NCBI GenBank assembly: GCA_008011715.2
Contig: CP136508.1
Location: 2,542,001-2,606,000 of the forward strand
Direction of reading: 5' to 3'
Source of the DNA: [Empedobacter] haloabium
GTDB lineage: Bacteria; Pseudomonadota; Gammaproteobacteria; Burkholderiales; Burkholderiaceae_D
DNA length: 64,000 nucleotides
Below the pieces are notes generated by a model. The model did no database searches, was not told the DNA's origin, and saw only the letters and a list, made by a program, of their open reading frames with translations. Shown here piece by piece: positions 44,429-52,742 of the stretch. Within the stretch, counting starts at the first letter, position 1. Each line of letters begins with the position of its first letter. The translations under genes and the position numbers were made by a program.

Positions 44429-45034
44429 ATGGCGCGCCGCATTCTCCTCTATTGGCTTCTGCTGTCGTGCCTTGGCCCGGCCTGGGCCGCCACGCCCGAT
44501 GAGCTGTGGCGCCGCCTGCAGGCCGGTGGCCACGTCCTGGTGGTGCGCCATGCCGCCACCGAACCGGGTATCGGCGATCCGCCCGGCTTCACGCTGGGCG
44601 ATTGCGCTACCCAGCGCAACCTGTCGCTGCCGGGCCGCGAGGATGCGCGGGCGTTGGGCGCCGCCATGCGCCAGCACGGCGTGCCGGTGGCGCGCGTGCT
44701 GTCGAGCCGCTGGTGCCGCTGCCAGGACACGGCACGCCTCGCCTTTGGCCGCGCCGAGCCCGTGCCGATGCTCGATTCGATGATGGGCGACGGCGACGAC
44801 GGGCGCACGCGCAAGCTGGCCGAGCTGCGCCGGACGCTGGCCGCGCAGGCCGGGCAGGGCGGGGTGCCCGGCAACCTGGTGCTGGTCACGCACGACGTCA
44901 ATATCCAGGCGCTGACGGGAGACAAGCTGGCGCAGGGCGAGATGCTGGTGGCGACCGTCCGGCCGGACGGCACGTTGGCGGTGCTGGGACGCCTGGGCGT
45001 GCCGAAGAGCGCCGACGCGGTGCAGGCGATGTAG
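44429..45034 (+). CDS. Periplasmic histidine phosphatase-family protein
   Basis: A 201-residue protein with a signal peptide (LLYWLLLSCLGPAWAA) and a histidine-phosphatase fold. The phospho-acceptor His lies in VLVVRHAATEPG, matching the RHG/RHA motif, and the second His in LVLVTHDVNIQAL. A pair of Arg residues (LSSRWCRCQDTARL) completes the phosphate pocket. The family includes SixA, phytases and mutases; the substrate is not clear. GAGG lies 4 bases before the ATG. It stands alone, convergent with the GGDEF-EAL gene. Confidence 0.82.
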   Translation: MARRILLYWLLLSCLGPAWAATPDELWRRLQAGGHVLVVRHAATEPGIGDPPGFTLGDCATQRNLSLPGREDARALGAAMRQHGVPVARVLSSRWCRCQDTARLAFGRAEPVPMLDSMMGDGDDGRTRKLAELRRTLAAQAGQGGVPGNLVLVTHDVNIQALTGDKLAQGEMLVATVRPDGTLAVLGRLGVPKSADAVQAM

Positions 45035-45096
45035 GGCGGCGGGACGCACGCTCCCGGTGGCGGCGATCTCCCTTGGAGCGGCGCAAGCCCGCCCCG

Positions 45097-47475
45097 CTAC
45101 AGCGCCATCCGCACCCCGCTGCAGACCATGCTGCTGAGGCGGTCCTGCGGCAGCGCCGGGCTGAAGTAGTAGCCCTGCATCTGGTCGCATTCGTGGTCCT
45201 GCAGGAAGGCCAGCTGCTCGCGCGTTTCAACGCCCTCGGCGATCACCTCCAGCTTCAGATTGTGCCCCAGCGCGATGATGGCGCGCGTGATGACGGCGTT
45301 GCCGTCGCTGGCCACGTCGCCCAGGAACGAACGGTCGATCTTGATCACGTCCACCGGGAACTTCTGCAGGTACGACAGGCTCGAATAGCCCGTGCCGAAA
45401 TCGTCGATGGACAGGCGCACGCCCAGCGTCTTCAGCTGCGCCAGCGCTTCCAGCGCCTCGGCCGGGTTGTCCATCAGCTGGCTTTCCGTCACCTCCAGCT
45501 CCAGCGCGTTCGGCGCGATCCGGTGTTCGCGCAGCGTCGCCGCCAGGCGCTCGACGAAGTGGCGCTGGCGCAACTGGCGGGCCGACAGGTTGACGGAAAT
45601 GACGAACTGGCCGACGCCCAGTTCCGCCAGCGAGCGCAGCGTGGCGCAGGCCTCGGCGATGACCCAGTCGCCCAGCGGCACGATCAGGCCGGTCTGCTCG
45701 GCGATGGGGATGAACTTGTCCGGGCCGACCACGCCGCGCTCGGGACTGTGCCAGCGCACCAGCGCCTCGGCGCCGACGATGCGGCCGGTGCGCAGGTCCA
45801 CCTTGGGCTGGTAGCCCAGCACCATCTCGCGGTTGCGGATGGCGCGGTTCAGGTTCGCTTCCAGCAGCAGGTGCTGGTGCACCACGCGGCTCAGGTCGGC
45901 CGAGTAGAACTGCACGTTGTTCTTGCCGAGCGTCTTGGCGTGGTACATGGCGGCATCGGCCGCCCGCATGATGCGGTCCACCGTGTCGCCGTCGCGCGGG
46001 AACATGGCGACGCCGAAGCTGCCGCCGGCGATCAGCTCGCGGCCGCCCAGCAGGATCGGCCGGTCGACGCAGTGCCGCAGCCGTTCCAGCAGGTCCGCCA
46101 CGACCGTATCGCCAGGCTGCTCGGCGATCAGCAGCACGAACTCGTCGCCGCCCAGCCGCGCCACCGTGTCGTGCTCGCGCACGCCGGCGCGCAGGCGGTC
46201 GGCGATCTCGCGCAGCACGTTGTCGCCGGCGTCGTGGCCGAAGGTATCGTTGATGTGCTTGAAATTGTCCAGGTCGACGAACGCCAGCGCCCCGGACGGG
46301 CCGCCGTGCGCCGCGGCATCCAGCGCCTGCTTCAGGCGCTCCTGCAGCAGCGTGCGGTTGGCCAGGCCCGTCAGCGGGTCGTGGTGGGCCAGGTGGTGCA
46401 GGCGCCGCTCGTACTGGCGCGCCTGCGTCACGTCGTTCAGCACGGCCACGAAGTGCGTCACCTGGCCGTCGATATTGATGACGGGGTCGATGCGCAGGTC
46501 GTTCCAGAAGATTTCGCCGGACTTTTTCGCGTTGCGCAGCACCGCGCGCACGCCGGTCTGCGCTCGCAGCGCGGCGCGGATGCGCGCGTGCTCGTGCATG
46601 TCGCAGCCCTCGATGCGCATGAAGCGCGGGTCGCGCCCCTTGATCTCGGCAAGGAGATAGCCGGTCATCTGCTCGAACGCGGGATTGACGTATTCGATCA
46701 GGTGCCCGCCGTTGGCGCAACAGGTGATGACGATCGCGTTGACGCTGGAATACATCGCCCGTTCGCTGACGCGCAGGCCCTGTTCCGTCTTCTTGCGCGC
46801 CGAGATATCGAGGCCCGTGCCGAATACACAGGGCACGTTGCCCAGGCTGGTGCGGGCGCAGTTGAACAGGCAGGTGGTGCGCCTGCCGTGCTTGCCGACC
46901 AGTTCCGCCTCGTGCGACGAGCTGCCTTGCTCGAACGCGGCCAGGATCTTGTCGCGCACCATGGCGCGTTCGTGTTCGTCGAAGAACATGCCCACATCGG
47001 TGGTCGGCAGTTCCTCGCCGGGCCGCTCCAGCACGTGCTCGAGCTGCCGGTTCCACAGCAGCAGGTGGCCGCTCTGGTCGATCACGTAGAACACGCAGGG
47101 CAGGTTCTCGATCAGTTCGGCAACGGGGAAATCCTGCAGCAGTGCGTTGCGCGGTGCCGCATGGCCGGCCAGCGGCAGCACGATCACGCTGTATTTGCCC
47201 GGTTCCTCGGTGTCGAGCGATTGCGGTGCCACGGTCAGCCGTACCGGCAGGTGGCGACCGTCCGCGCACAGCAGGCGGCCGGCCAGGTTGGCATGCGCCA
47301 CGCTGGGGGAGAACAGCGTGACCGGTTCGTCGAACTCGACGAAGCCGGCCAGGTCGCGCCCGCGCACGACATCCGCGCCGAAGCCGGCCAGCCGTTCGAA
47401 GGCCTTGTTCCAGCTGACGACGGCGCCGGCGGCATCGACCACCAGCACGGCAAGAGGTAAGGGCGCGAGACTCAT
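45097..47475 (-). CDS. PAS-GGDEF-EAL c-di-GMP enzyme
   Basis: A 792-residue soluble protein. Three PAS domains (about 5-350) precede GGDEF (360-520, FKHINDTFGHDAGD, RLGGDEFVLLI) and EAL (535-785, VGAEALVRWHSPERG, ISVNLSARQL, ELEVTESQLM, IDDFGTGYSS, KIDRSF). Both catalytic motifs look intact, so it may make or degrade c-di-GMP, with the balance set by PAS input and GTP. The start is ATG with GGAGAC upstream on the minus strand. It faces the phosphatase gene and has no obvious operon partner. With the GAF-PAS cyclase it makes a local pair of c-di-GMP enzymes. Confidence 0.92.
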   Translation of the reverse strand: MSLAPLPLAVLVVDAAGAVVSWNKAFERLAGFGADVVRGRDLAGFVEFDEPVTLFSPSVAHANLAGRLLCADGRHLPVRLTVAPQSLDTEEPGKYSVIVLPLAGHAAPRNALLQDFPVAELIENLPCVFYVIDQSGHLLLWNRQLEHVLERPGEELPTTDVGMFFDEHERAMVRDKILAAFEQGSSSHEAELVGKHGRRTTCLFNCARTSLGNVPCVFGTGLDISARKKTEQGLRVSERAMYSSVNAIVITCCANGGHLIEYVNPAFEQMTGYLLAEIKGRDPRFMRIEGCDMHEHARIRAALRAQTGVRAVLRNAKKSGEIFWNDLRIDPVINIDGQVTHFVAVLNDVTQARQYERRLHHLAHHDPLTGLANRTLLQERLKQALDAAAHGGPSGALAFVDLDNFKHINDTFGHDAGDNVLREIADRLRAGVREHDTVARLGGDEFVLLIAEQPGDTVVADLLERLRHCVDRPILLGGRELIAGGSFGVAMFPRDGDTVDRIMRAADAAMYHAKTLGKNNVQFYSADLSRVVHQHLLLEANLNRAIRNREMVLGYQPKVDLRTGRIVGAEALVRWHSPERGVVGPDKFIPIAEQTGLIVPLGDWVIAEACATLRSLAELGVGQFVISVNLSARQLRQRHFVERLAATLREHRIAPNALELEVTESQLMDNPAEALEALAQLKTLGVRLSIDDFGTGYSSLSYLQKFPVDVIKIDRSFLGDVASDGNAVITRAIIALGHNLKLEVIAEGVETREQLAFLQDHECDQMQGYYFSPALPQDRLSSMVCSGVRMAL

Positions 47476-47586
47476 CGGCGTCTCCTGTCGCGCGCTGCCG
47501 GCTGGCCGGGTGGTCCGCCAGGCAGGCGTGAGTCATGATAGCCGCAATTGCGCCGGGTGGGCGCGCGCCGTCGCCGGACGTCGCCG

Positions 47587-47889
47587 TCAGCGCGGCGTGG
47601 CCGCCGACAGCACGACGATCGGGCTTGGCCGCCAGTTGCCCGGCGCCGTTTCCGCGCAGGCCGGGTCGCGCAGCGGGATGCCCTCGAACACCTGTTCCAG
47701 CATGGCCCGATCCGCCTCGGTGGCGGCGTCGCCCACCAGTTCGCACCAGGCGCGGAAGGCGCCGCGCGCCATGGCCCAGCAGGCGTCCGGATCGACCGGT
47801 TCGGCCGCACGCGCCTGGGCGGCGATGGCCGTGATCGTGTCCAGCGTGCTGGCGGTGATGGTGTCGTAGCTGTACGTGGTGTCGGGCAT
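47587..47889 (-). CDS. Small hypothetical protein
   Basis: A 100-residue acidic, probably helical protein (MPDTTYSYDTITASTLDTIT start; DPDACWAMARGAFRAWCELV helix). An AGGAG site lies 5 bases before the ATG. It follows the hybrid kinase gene by 56 bp on the same strand, so it is likely the third gene of the ACAD-like/kinase transcript. No signal peptide, membrane helix or known family is visible. Confidence 0.65.
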   Translation of the reverse strand: MPDTTYSYDTITASTLDTITAIAAQARAAEPVDPDACWAMARGAFRAWCELVGDAATEADRAMLEQVFEGIPLRDPACAETAPGNWRPSPIVVLSAATPR

Positions 47890-47945
47890 GGGGGCTCCTG
47901 TATCGTTGAAATGCCGCGGGCGGGCCCGGCGGGTCCGCCCCCGTC

Positions 47946-50741
47946 TCACGGCGCGGCCAGCGCCTGGCGCAGCTGCTCGATGGTGTAGGGCTTGCGTAGG
48001 GCGCCGCTGGCGAACGGCAGCGCCGGCGCCTGGACGCCGGTGGCGAAGACGATGCGCAGGTGCGGGTGCGCGCCGTGCGCGTGGTGCGCCAGATCGACGC
48101 CGGACATGCCCGGCAGCTGCACGTCCGTCAGGAGGATGTCGGCCTGCGCCAGCAGCGCCAGCGCCTGCTCGGCGGAGCTGGCGCCGGTGGCCGCGTAGCC
48201 GACCAGTTCGACCATCTGGCACAGGAGGTCGAGCGCATCCGGGTTGTCCTCCACGACCAGCACGCGGGCGCGGGCGCAGGCGGGCGCTGGCGCGGCGGCG
48301 GCGGCGCCGCTGCGCGCGTCCAGCATCCCGCGCACGCGCGCGGCCAGCTGGTCGCGCCGGTACGGCTTGCTGAGCAGCTCGACACCGGCGTCCAGGCGGC
48401 CGCCGTGCACGATCGCGTTCTGCGTATAGCCCGAGGTGAACAGCACGGCCAGGCCGGGCAGCAGCGTGGTGGCGCGGCGCGCGAGCTCCGGGCTGCTCAG
48501 CGGGCCAGGCATCACCACGTCGGTGAACAGCAGGGCGGGCCTGGCGCCGTCCTGCAGCAGCCGCCAGGCGGCGTGGGCGTCCGGCGCCGTCAGCACGTGG
48601 TAACCCAGCGCCGCCAACTGGTCGGCCACGGCCGCGCGCACGTCCGCGTCGTCCTCGACGACCAGGATCGTCTCGGCGCCGCCCCGCAGCGGTGCGCGCG
48701 CGGCCGACACGGCCGGCTGCGCCGGCTGCCGCGTGCGCGGCAGATACAGCTTGACGGTGGTGCCATGCCCCACCTCGCTGTACAGCTCCACGTGGCCGCC
48801 GCTCTGCTTGATGAAGCCGTACACCATCGACAGCCCCAGGCCCGTGCCCTGGCCTTCCGGCTTGGTGGTGAAGAACGGCTCGAACGCGCGCGCGCGGGTT
48901 TCCGGTGTCATGCCCGCGCCGGTGTCGGAGACGGCAAGCAGCACGTAGTCGCCGCTGCCCACGTCGCCGTGGCAGGCGGCATAGCATGCGTCCAGCGTCA
49001 CGTTGTCCAGCTCGATGGTCAGGCTGCCGCTGCCCGCCATCGCATCGCGCGCGTTGATGGCGAGGTTGAGCAGCACGTTCTCGAGCTGCGCCCGGTCGAG
49101 TTGCACGGCCCACAGGTCGGCCGCGAGGCAGATCTCCACGGCGATGGCTGCGCCGATGGCGCGCCGCAGCAGCTCTTCCATGCCGCGTAGCACGTCACCG
49201 GGGTCCAGCACGGTCGGTTGCAGGGGCTGGCGGCGCGCGAATGCCAGCAGGTGGCCGGACAGCCGGGCGCCCCGTTCCACGGCCGCGATGGCGCTGGCGA
49301 TGCGCTGGCGCGCCGCCGCGTCGCCGCTATGCTCGGCCGCCAGCAGCTCCAGGTTGCTGCCGACGACCTGCAGGATATTGTTGAAATCGTGGGCCACGCC
49401 ACCGGTCAGCTTGCCGATCGCCTCCATCTTCTGTGCCTGCAACAGCGCGGCCTGGGCCGCTTCCAGCTCACGCGTGCGCTGGGCCACGGCCTGTTCCAGC
49501 TCTTGCTGGTGGCGGCGCCGCGTGGCGTCCGCCGTGGCCTGCGCCGTCACGTCGTCGGCCTGCAGGAAGATGCGGCCGGCACCGTCCTCTTCCTGCACGG
49601 GTTTCAGCACCAGGTTCAGGTAGACGTCGCCAGCCGCGCCGGGCCGCGTCAGCGGCACCGCGCCGGCGACCACCTCCTCGCCGGAGATGCGCGCCAGTTC
49701 GTACAGGTCGCGCAGCGGCTGGCCAGCCAGCCAGGGGAACGTGCCGTCCAGTGTGGCGCCGGCCGGCGGCTGGCTGCCGAACAGCCGGCCGAACGACTCG
49801 TTGGCCATCTCGAACGAAAGTTCCGGCCCGGCCGTCACGGCCATGATGCCGGGCGCGTGCTCGAACAGGCTGGCCAGCTGGCGCGCCTTGTCCTGCGCCA
49901 GCGCCACGGCCGCGCGGCTGCGTTCACGCTCGGCCAGCAGCTCGCGCTGCACGCTCGATGCCGGCCGCAGCGACAACAGCACACCGACGATCACGGCGCC
50001 GTCGCGGATGGCCGTCAGCGCCACCTCGGTGGGCTCGACGCTGCCGCGGATGCGCAGCGCCAGCACCGTGCGGCCGGCGCCATCGGACATGCGCGCCAGC
50101 GCGGCGTCCAGCTCGGGGTTCCAGAACGGCAGCTCGTGGGCGTAGGTGCCGGTGGCGTCGGCCGGTGCGATATCGAGCAGTTCGCTGGCGCGGCGGTTCC
50201 AGTACACCACCTGGGTATTGGCGTCGAGGCCGATGACGGCGTCGGCCGACTGCTCCCAGAAGTCGCGCAGGTAGCTTTCGGCGATCACCATGCGCCGCAG
50301 CGCGGTGCTGTCGACCGCGCGGCTGGCCAGCTGCGAGTTGGCGCGGTCCAGCGTGGTGCGCAGGCGCCGCTGGGTGGCGGCCGCCTGCAGCGCCTGGCCC
50401 AGCTGGCGCCCCAGCTGCGGGTCGGCCGGGTCGAGCACGACGGCGTCGCCGATCATCGGGCTGCGGCGCAGCTCGGCGCGCAGCGCTTCGGCGTCGTGCG
50501 CCAGGATCACGATGCGGCCGCTGGGCCAATGCCGGCGCAGGTGGCGTGCCAGCGGCACCGGCCGTTCCACCGAGGCCGCGATGACGCACAGCGCAGTGGC
50601 GGCCGGCAGCCAGCCGGCTTCGTTCGCCAGCACGGCGGCGGCGCCGCGCGCCACCAGGACCGCTTGCGCCGGCACTGCCGGCAGCTGCGCCGGCTCGGCC
50701 GTGGCGCCGACGAGCAGGATGATGGGGCCGCCCCCGCTCAT
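47946..50741 (-). CDS. PAS hybrid kinase with two receivers
   Basis: A 931-residue soluble hybrid kinase. An N-terminal receiver-like domain without the phospho-Asp (about 5-120, ILLVGATAEP) is followed by two PAS domains (about 155-400), a coiled coil (EQAVAQRTRELEAAQAALLQ), HisKA with GGVAHDFNNILQ, HATPase with LNLAINARDA and GTGLGLSMVYG, then two C-terminal receivers (about 675-790, VVEDDADVRA, LLFTDVVMPG; about 815-930, VVEDNPDALD, LLTDVQLPGM). The HDFNN phospho-acceptor box marks the HWE/PAS-type kinases paired with internal receivers. Its ATG overlaps the stop of the upstream ACAD-like gene (ATGA), so translation is coupled. This start is therefore chosen over longer in-frame extensions that only overlap that gene. 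Confidence 0.9.
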   Translation of the reverse strand: MSGGGPIILLVGATAEPAQLPAVPAQAVLVARGAAAVLANEAGWLPAATALCVIAASVERPVPLARHLRRHWPSGRIVILAHDAEALRAELRRSPMIGDAVVLDPADPQLGRQLGQALQAAATQRRLRTTLDRANSQLASRAVDSTALRRMVIAESYLRDFWEQSADAVIGLDANTQVVYWNRRASELLDIAPADATGTYAHELPFWNPELDAALARMSDGAGRTVLALRIRGSVEPTEVALTAIRDGAVIVGVLLSLRPASSVQRELLAERERSRAAVALAQDKARQLASLFEHAPGIMAVTAGPELSFEMANESFGRLFGSQPPAGATLDGTFPWLAGQPLRDLYELARISGEEVVAGAVPLTRPGAAGDVYLNLVLKPVQEEDGAGRIFLQADDVTAQATADATRRRHQQELEQAVAQRTRELEAAQAALLQAQKMEAIGKLTGGVAHDFNNILQVVGSNLELLAAEHSGDAAARQRIASAIAAVERGARLSGHLLAFARRQPLQPTVLDPGDVLRGMEELLRRAIGAAIAVEICLAADLWAVQLDRAQLENVLLNLAINARDAMAGSGSLTIELDNVTLDACYAACHGDVGSGDYVLLAVSDTGAGMTPETRARAFEPFFTTKPEGQGTGLGLSMVYGFIKQSGGHVELYSEVGHGTTVKLYLPRTRQPAQPAVSAARAPLRGGAETILVVEDDADVRAAVADQLAALGYHVLTAPDAHAAWRLLQDGARPALLFTDVVMPGPLSSPELARRATTLLPGLAVLFTSGYTQNAIVHGGRLDAGVELLSKPYRRDQLAARVRGMLDARSGAAAAAPAPACARARVLVVEDNPDALDLLCQMVELVGYAATGASSAEQALALLAQADILLTDVQLPGMSGVDLAHHAHGAHPHLRIVFATGVQAPALPFASGALRKPYTIEQLRQALAAP

Positions 50742-51898
50742 AGCAGCGGCATGCCCAGCAGCGCGCGGCCGGTCCAGATGCGCAGCATGTCCGTGGTGGG
50801 CGACATTACATGGCTGGCGCGGGCGTCGCGCAGCAGCTGGGCCACGCGGCTGTTGTCGCGGTAGGCCGCGCCGCCGCAGATCGTCATCGCGTCGTTGGCC
50901 AGCGCCACGGCCGTCTCGCCCGCGTCGGCCTTGCAGGCGAGGATGTACGGCAGCGCCTCCGGATCGCCGGCGTCGCCGCGCTGGGCCGCCTCGAGCACCA
51001 GCGCGCGCGTCTTCTGCAGCGCCACCCACATCGCGGCGTAACGCGTCTGCATCGTTTCCAGCTCGCCCAGGGTGCCGCCCGTGTGACTGTGGCGGCGGTT
51101 GCGCAGGTGCTCGCCGGCCAGGTCCACGGCCGCCTGCGCGATGCCGAGGTAGGTGCCCGCCATCGCCATCAGGAAGTAGGGCGCCACCACTTCGAACACG
51201 TACCAGACCTGGTCGCCTTCGGTGCCCAGCAGGTTTTGCACGGGCACCGGGGCATCGGCCAGGCGCAGCCCGCGCGAGGAATTGCCGCGCATGCCGAAGC
51301 CGTGCCATGGCGCCAGCCAGGTCAGGCCGGGCGTGCCGGCATCGACGATCATGCAGCTGAAGTCGCCCTCGGCGGCGCCGCCGCTGGCCACCGTCGAGAC
51401 GACGTAGGAGTCGGCCCGGCCGCCGTTGGTGACGAACTGCTTGGTGCCGTTCAGCAGGTAGCAATCGCCCTGCGCCGCCATCGTCGTCTCGGGCAGGTAG
51501 AAGTGGGCGCCGGTGCCGCTTTCGGACAGCGCCAGCGTGGTGATGTGGCGGCCGGCCGCGATCTCGCGCAGGTAATGGTCGCGCTGGTAGTCGGTGGCCT
51601 TGGCGGCGATGACGGCCGTGCCCACGCAATGCATGCCGAAGCACAGCGCGGACGACGGGCAGGCCTGGCCGATCAGGGCGGTCAGGTGGCACAAGGCATG
51701 CAAGCCCTGGCCATGGCCGCCCAGGATGCCCGGCACCTGCAGGCCCAGCAGGCCGGCCTGGGCGAACGCGCGCATCGAGTGCTCCGGCCAGCTGCCATCG
51801 CGGTCGACCTGCTCGGCATGCGGCAGCACGGTGTCCTCGACGATCTGGCGCGTCAGCGTGGTGAGCCGGTCGAGGATGGGGGAATGCAGTCTGACCAC
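50738..51898 (-). CDS. Acyl-CoA dehydrogenase-like flavoprotein
   Basis: A 386-residue protein of the acyl-CoA dehydrogenase fold. N-terminal helical domain, then the flavin-binding TTLALSESGTGAH and NGTKQFVTNGG strands, then the C-terminal helical bundle with TICGGAAYRDNS and LLRDARASHVMSPTTDMLRI. In true dehydrogenases the last stretch reads like IYEGTxEI and Glu is the catalytic base; here Ser stands at that position, so the usual alpha,beta-dehydrogenation may be lost or the base is elsewhere (as Glu254 in isovaleryl types). Flavin-dependent hydroxylases of this fold also lack it. GTG start. It is coupled by a 4-base overlap to a hybrid kinase, an odd partner for a metabolic enzyme. Confidence 0.82.
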   Translation of the reverse strand: MVRLHSPILDRLTTLTRQIVEDTVLPHAEQVDRDGSWPEHSMRAFAQAGLLGLQVPGILGGHGQGLHALCHLTALIGQACPSSALCFGMHCVGTAVIAAKATDYQRDHYLREIAAGRHITTLALSESGTGAHFYLPETTMAAQGDCYLLNGTKQFVTNGGRADSYVVSTVASGGAAEGDFSCMIVDAGTPGLTWLAPWHGFGMRGNSSRGLRLADAPVPVQNLLGTEGDQVWYVFEVVAPYFLMAMAGTYLGIAQAAVDLAGEHLRNRRHSHTGGTLGELETMQTRYAAMWVALQKTRALVLEAAQRGDAGDPEALPYILACKADAGETAVALANDAMTICGGAAYRDNSRVAQLLRDARASHVMSPTTDMLRIWTGRALLGMPLL

Positions 51899-52097
51899 GA
51901 GGTTGATCCGTGAGGTAAAAATGGCAAGTATAGGTGATCGCGGTTACTGTTCAGTGTCTTGTTGGCAATCGTGCGCGGGGGACGCCGTGGCGCTGCGCCC
52001 ATTGTGCTGGGCGGAACGGCGTCACCGGCGCACGTTTCCCGCCGCTATCGTGCGGACGCGCGGGCGCGACTTGCGAATAATCGCGGCAGGAGGAGCC

Positions 52098-52268
52098 ATG
52101 CAGTCGAGGAATACACGCGAGGGAATCTATCGGGGCCGGACCCCGGCGGCGGACGGCGGCGCCAGCCGCCGCCATGTCAGGAGCCGCGGCGGCGCCGGCC
52201 GGCAACCCGTCAGCACGGGCGCTTCGCTGGCGTTGCTGCGACGCCTGATCCGGCGGCCGCCGCTGTGA
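52098..52268 (+). CDS. Small Arg-rich protein, 56 residues
   Basis: The frame has an excellent AGGAGGAG site immediately before the ATG. The product is very basic (about one fifth Arg, for example GGASRRHVRSRGGAGR) and ends in LLRRLIRRPPL. No family is recognised. Its low complexity in G+C-rich DNA makes chance a real alternative; the ribosome site is the main support. Its 3' end overlaps the opposing small gene by 59 bases. Confidence 0.4.
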   Translation: MQSRNTREGIYRGRTPAADGGASRRHVRSRGGAGRQPVSTGASLALLRRLIRRPPL

Positions 52269-52545
52269 TGGCGGGCACAGGCACCCGGGCGTGCCGCTGC
52301 GCCGGATGCCATGGCAGCGTCGCCCGGGCCCGTGTGGCGCCGGCACCGCGGCGCCGTTCCCCCAGCCGCAGCAGCGGCACCAGCAGCCGGGCCGGCACGC
52401 CGCGCGCGCTCATGAAGCGGGCCGCGCGCAGGGTGCCGTAGGCGGGAATCATGGCGGCGCCGATGTGCACGACACGCGCCAGCCGGCCGTCGGCACGGCG
52501 CTCCGGCGGCGAGATGGGGCAGGGCGGCAGCGGGTCGGGAAGCAT
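52210..52545 (-). CDS. Small hypothetical protein
   Basis: A 111-residue frame with high third-position G+C, starting MLPDPLPPCPISPPERRADG and containing VVHIGAAMIPAYGTLRAARF. The first 60 residues look coding; the last 50 are Ala/Arg/Pro-rich and less convincing. The ribosome site is weak. It could be membrane-peripheral, but no clear transmembrane helix is seen. It diverges from the KaiC-like gene. Confidence 0.4.
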   Translation of the reverse strand: MLPDPLPPCPISPPERRADGRLARVVHIGAAMIPAYGTLRAARFMSARGVPARLLVPLLRLGERRRGAGATRARATLPWHPAQRHARVPVPAITAAAAGSGVAATPAKRPC

Positions 52546-52659
52546 TCGGGGCCTTTCGCACTCGTCTGGCCAGCTTAGCGTCGCTTTATGACGGCCTGCT
52601 GACAGCGGCCGGCCGCCGCCGCTCTCGCAACCCGACAGGCTGGAAAGAAACTTTCGATC

Positions 52660-52665
52660 TATAAT
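52660..52665 (+). promoter_or_regulatory. Consensus -10 element upstream of KaiC-like gene
   Basis: TATAAT, 78 bases before the KaiC-like start codon, is a perfect -10 hexamer in otherwise G+C-rich sequence. No good -35 hexamer lies 16-18 bases upstream, so an activator or alternative factor may be needed. Confidence 0.4.
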
Positions 52666-52742
52666 CCGGACTCCGCGGCGCCGCCTGGCGGCGCCGTATC
52701 GGCAACCCCGCCGCACGCGTCGGCGGCAGCAGAAGGGCATCA

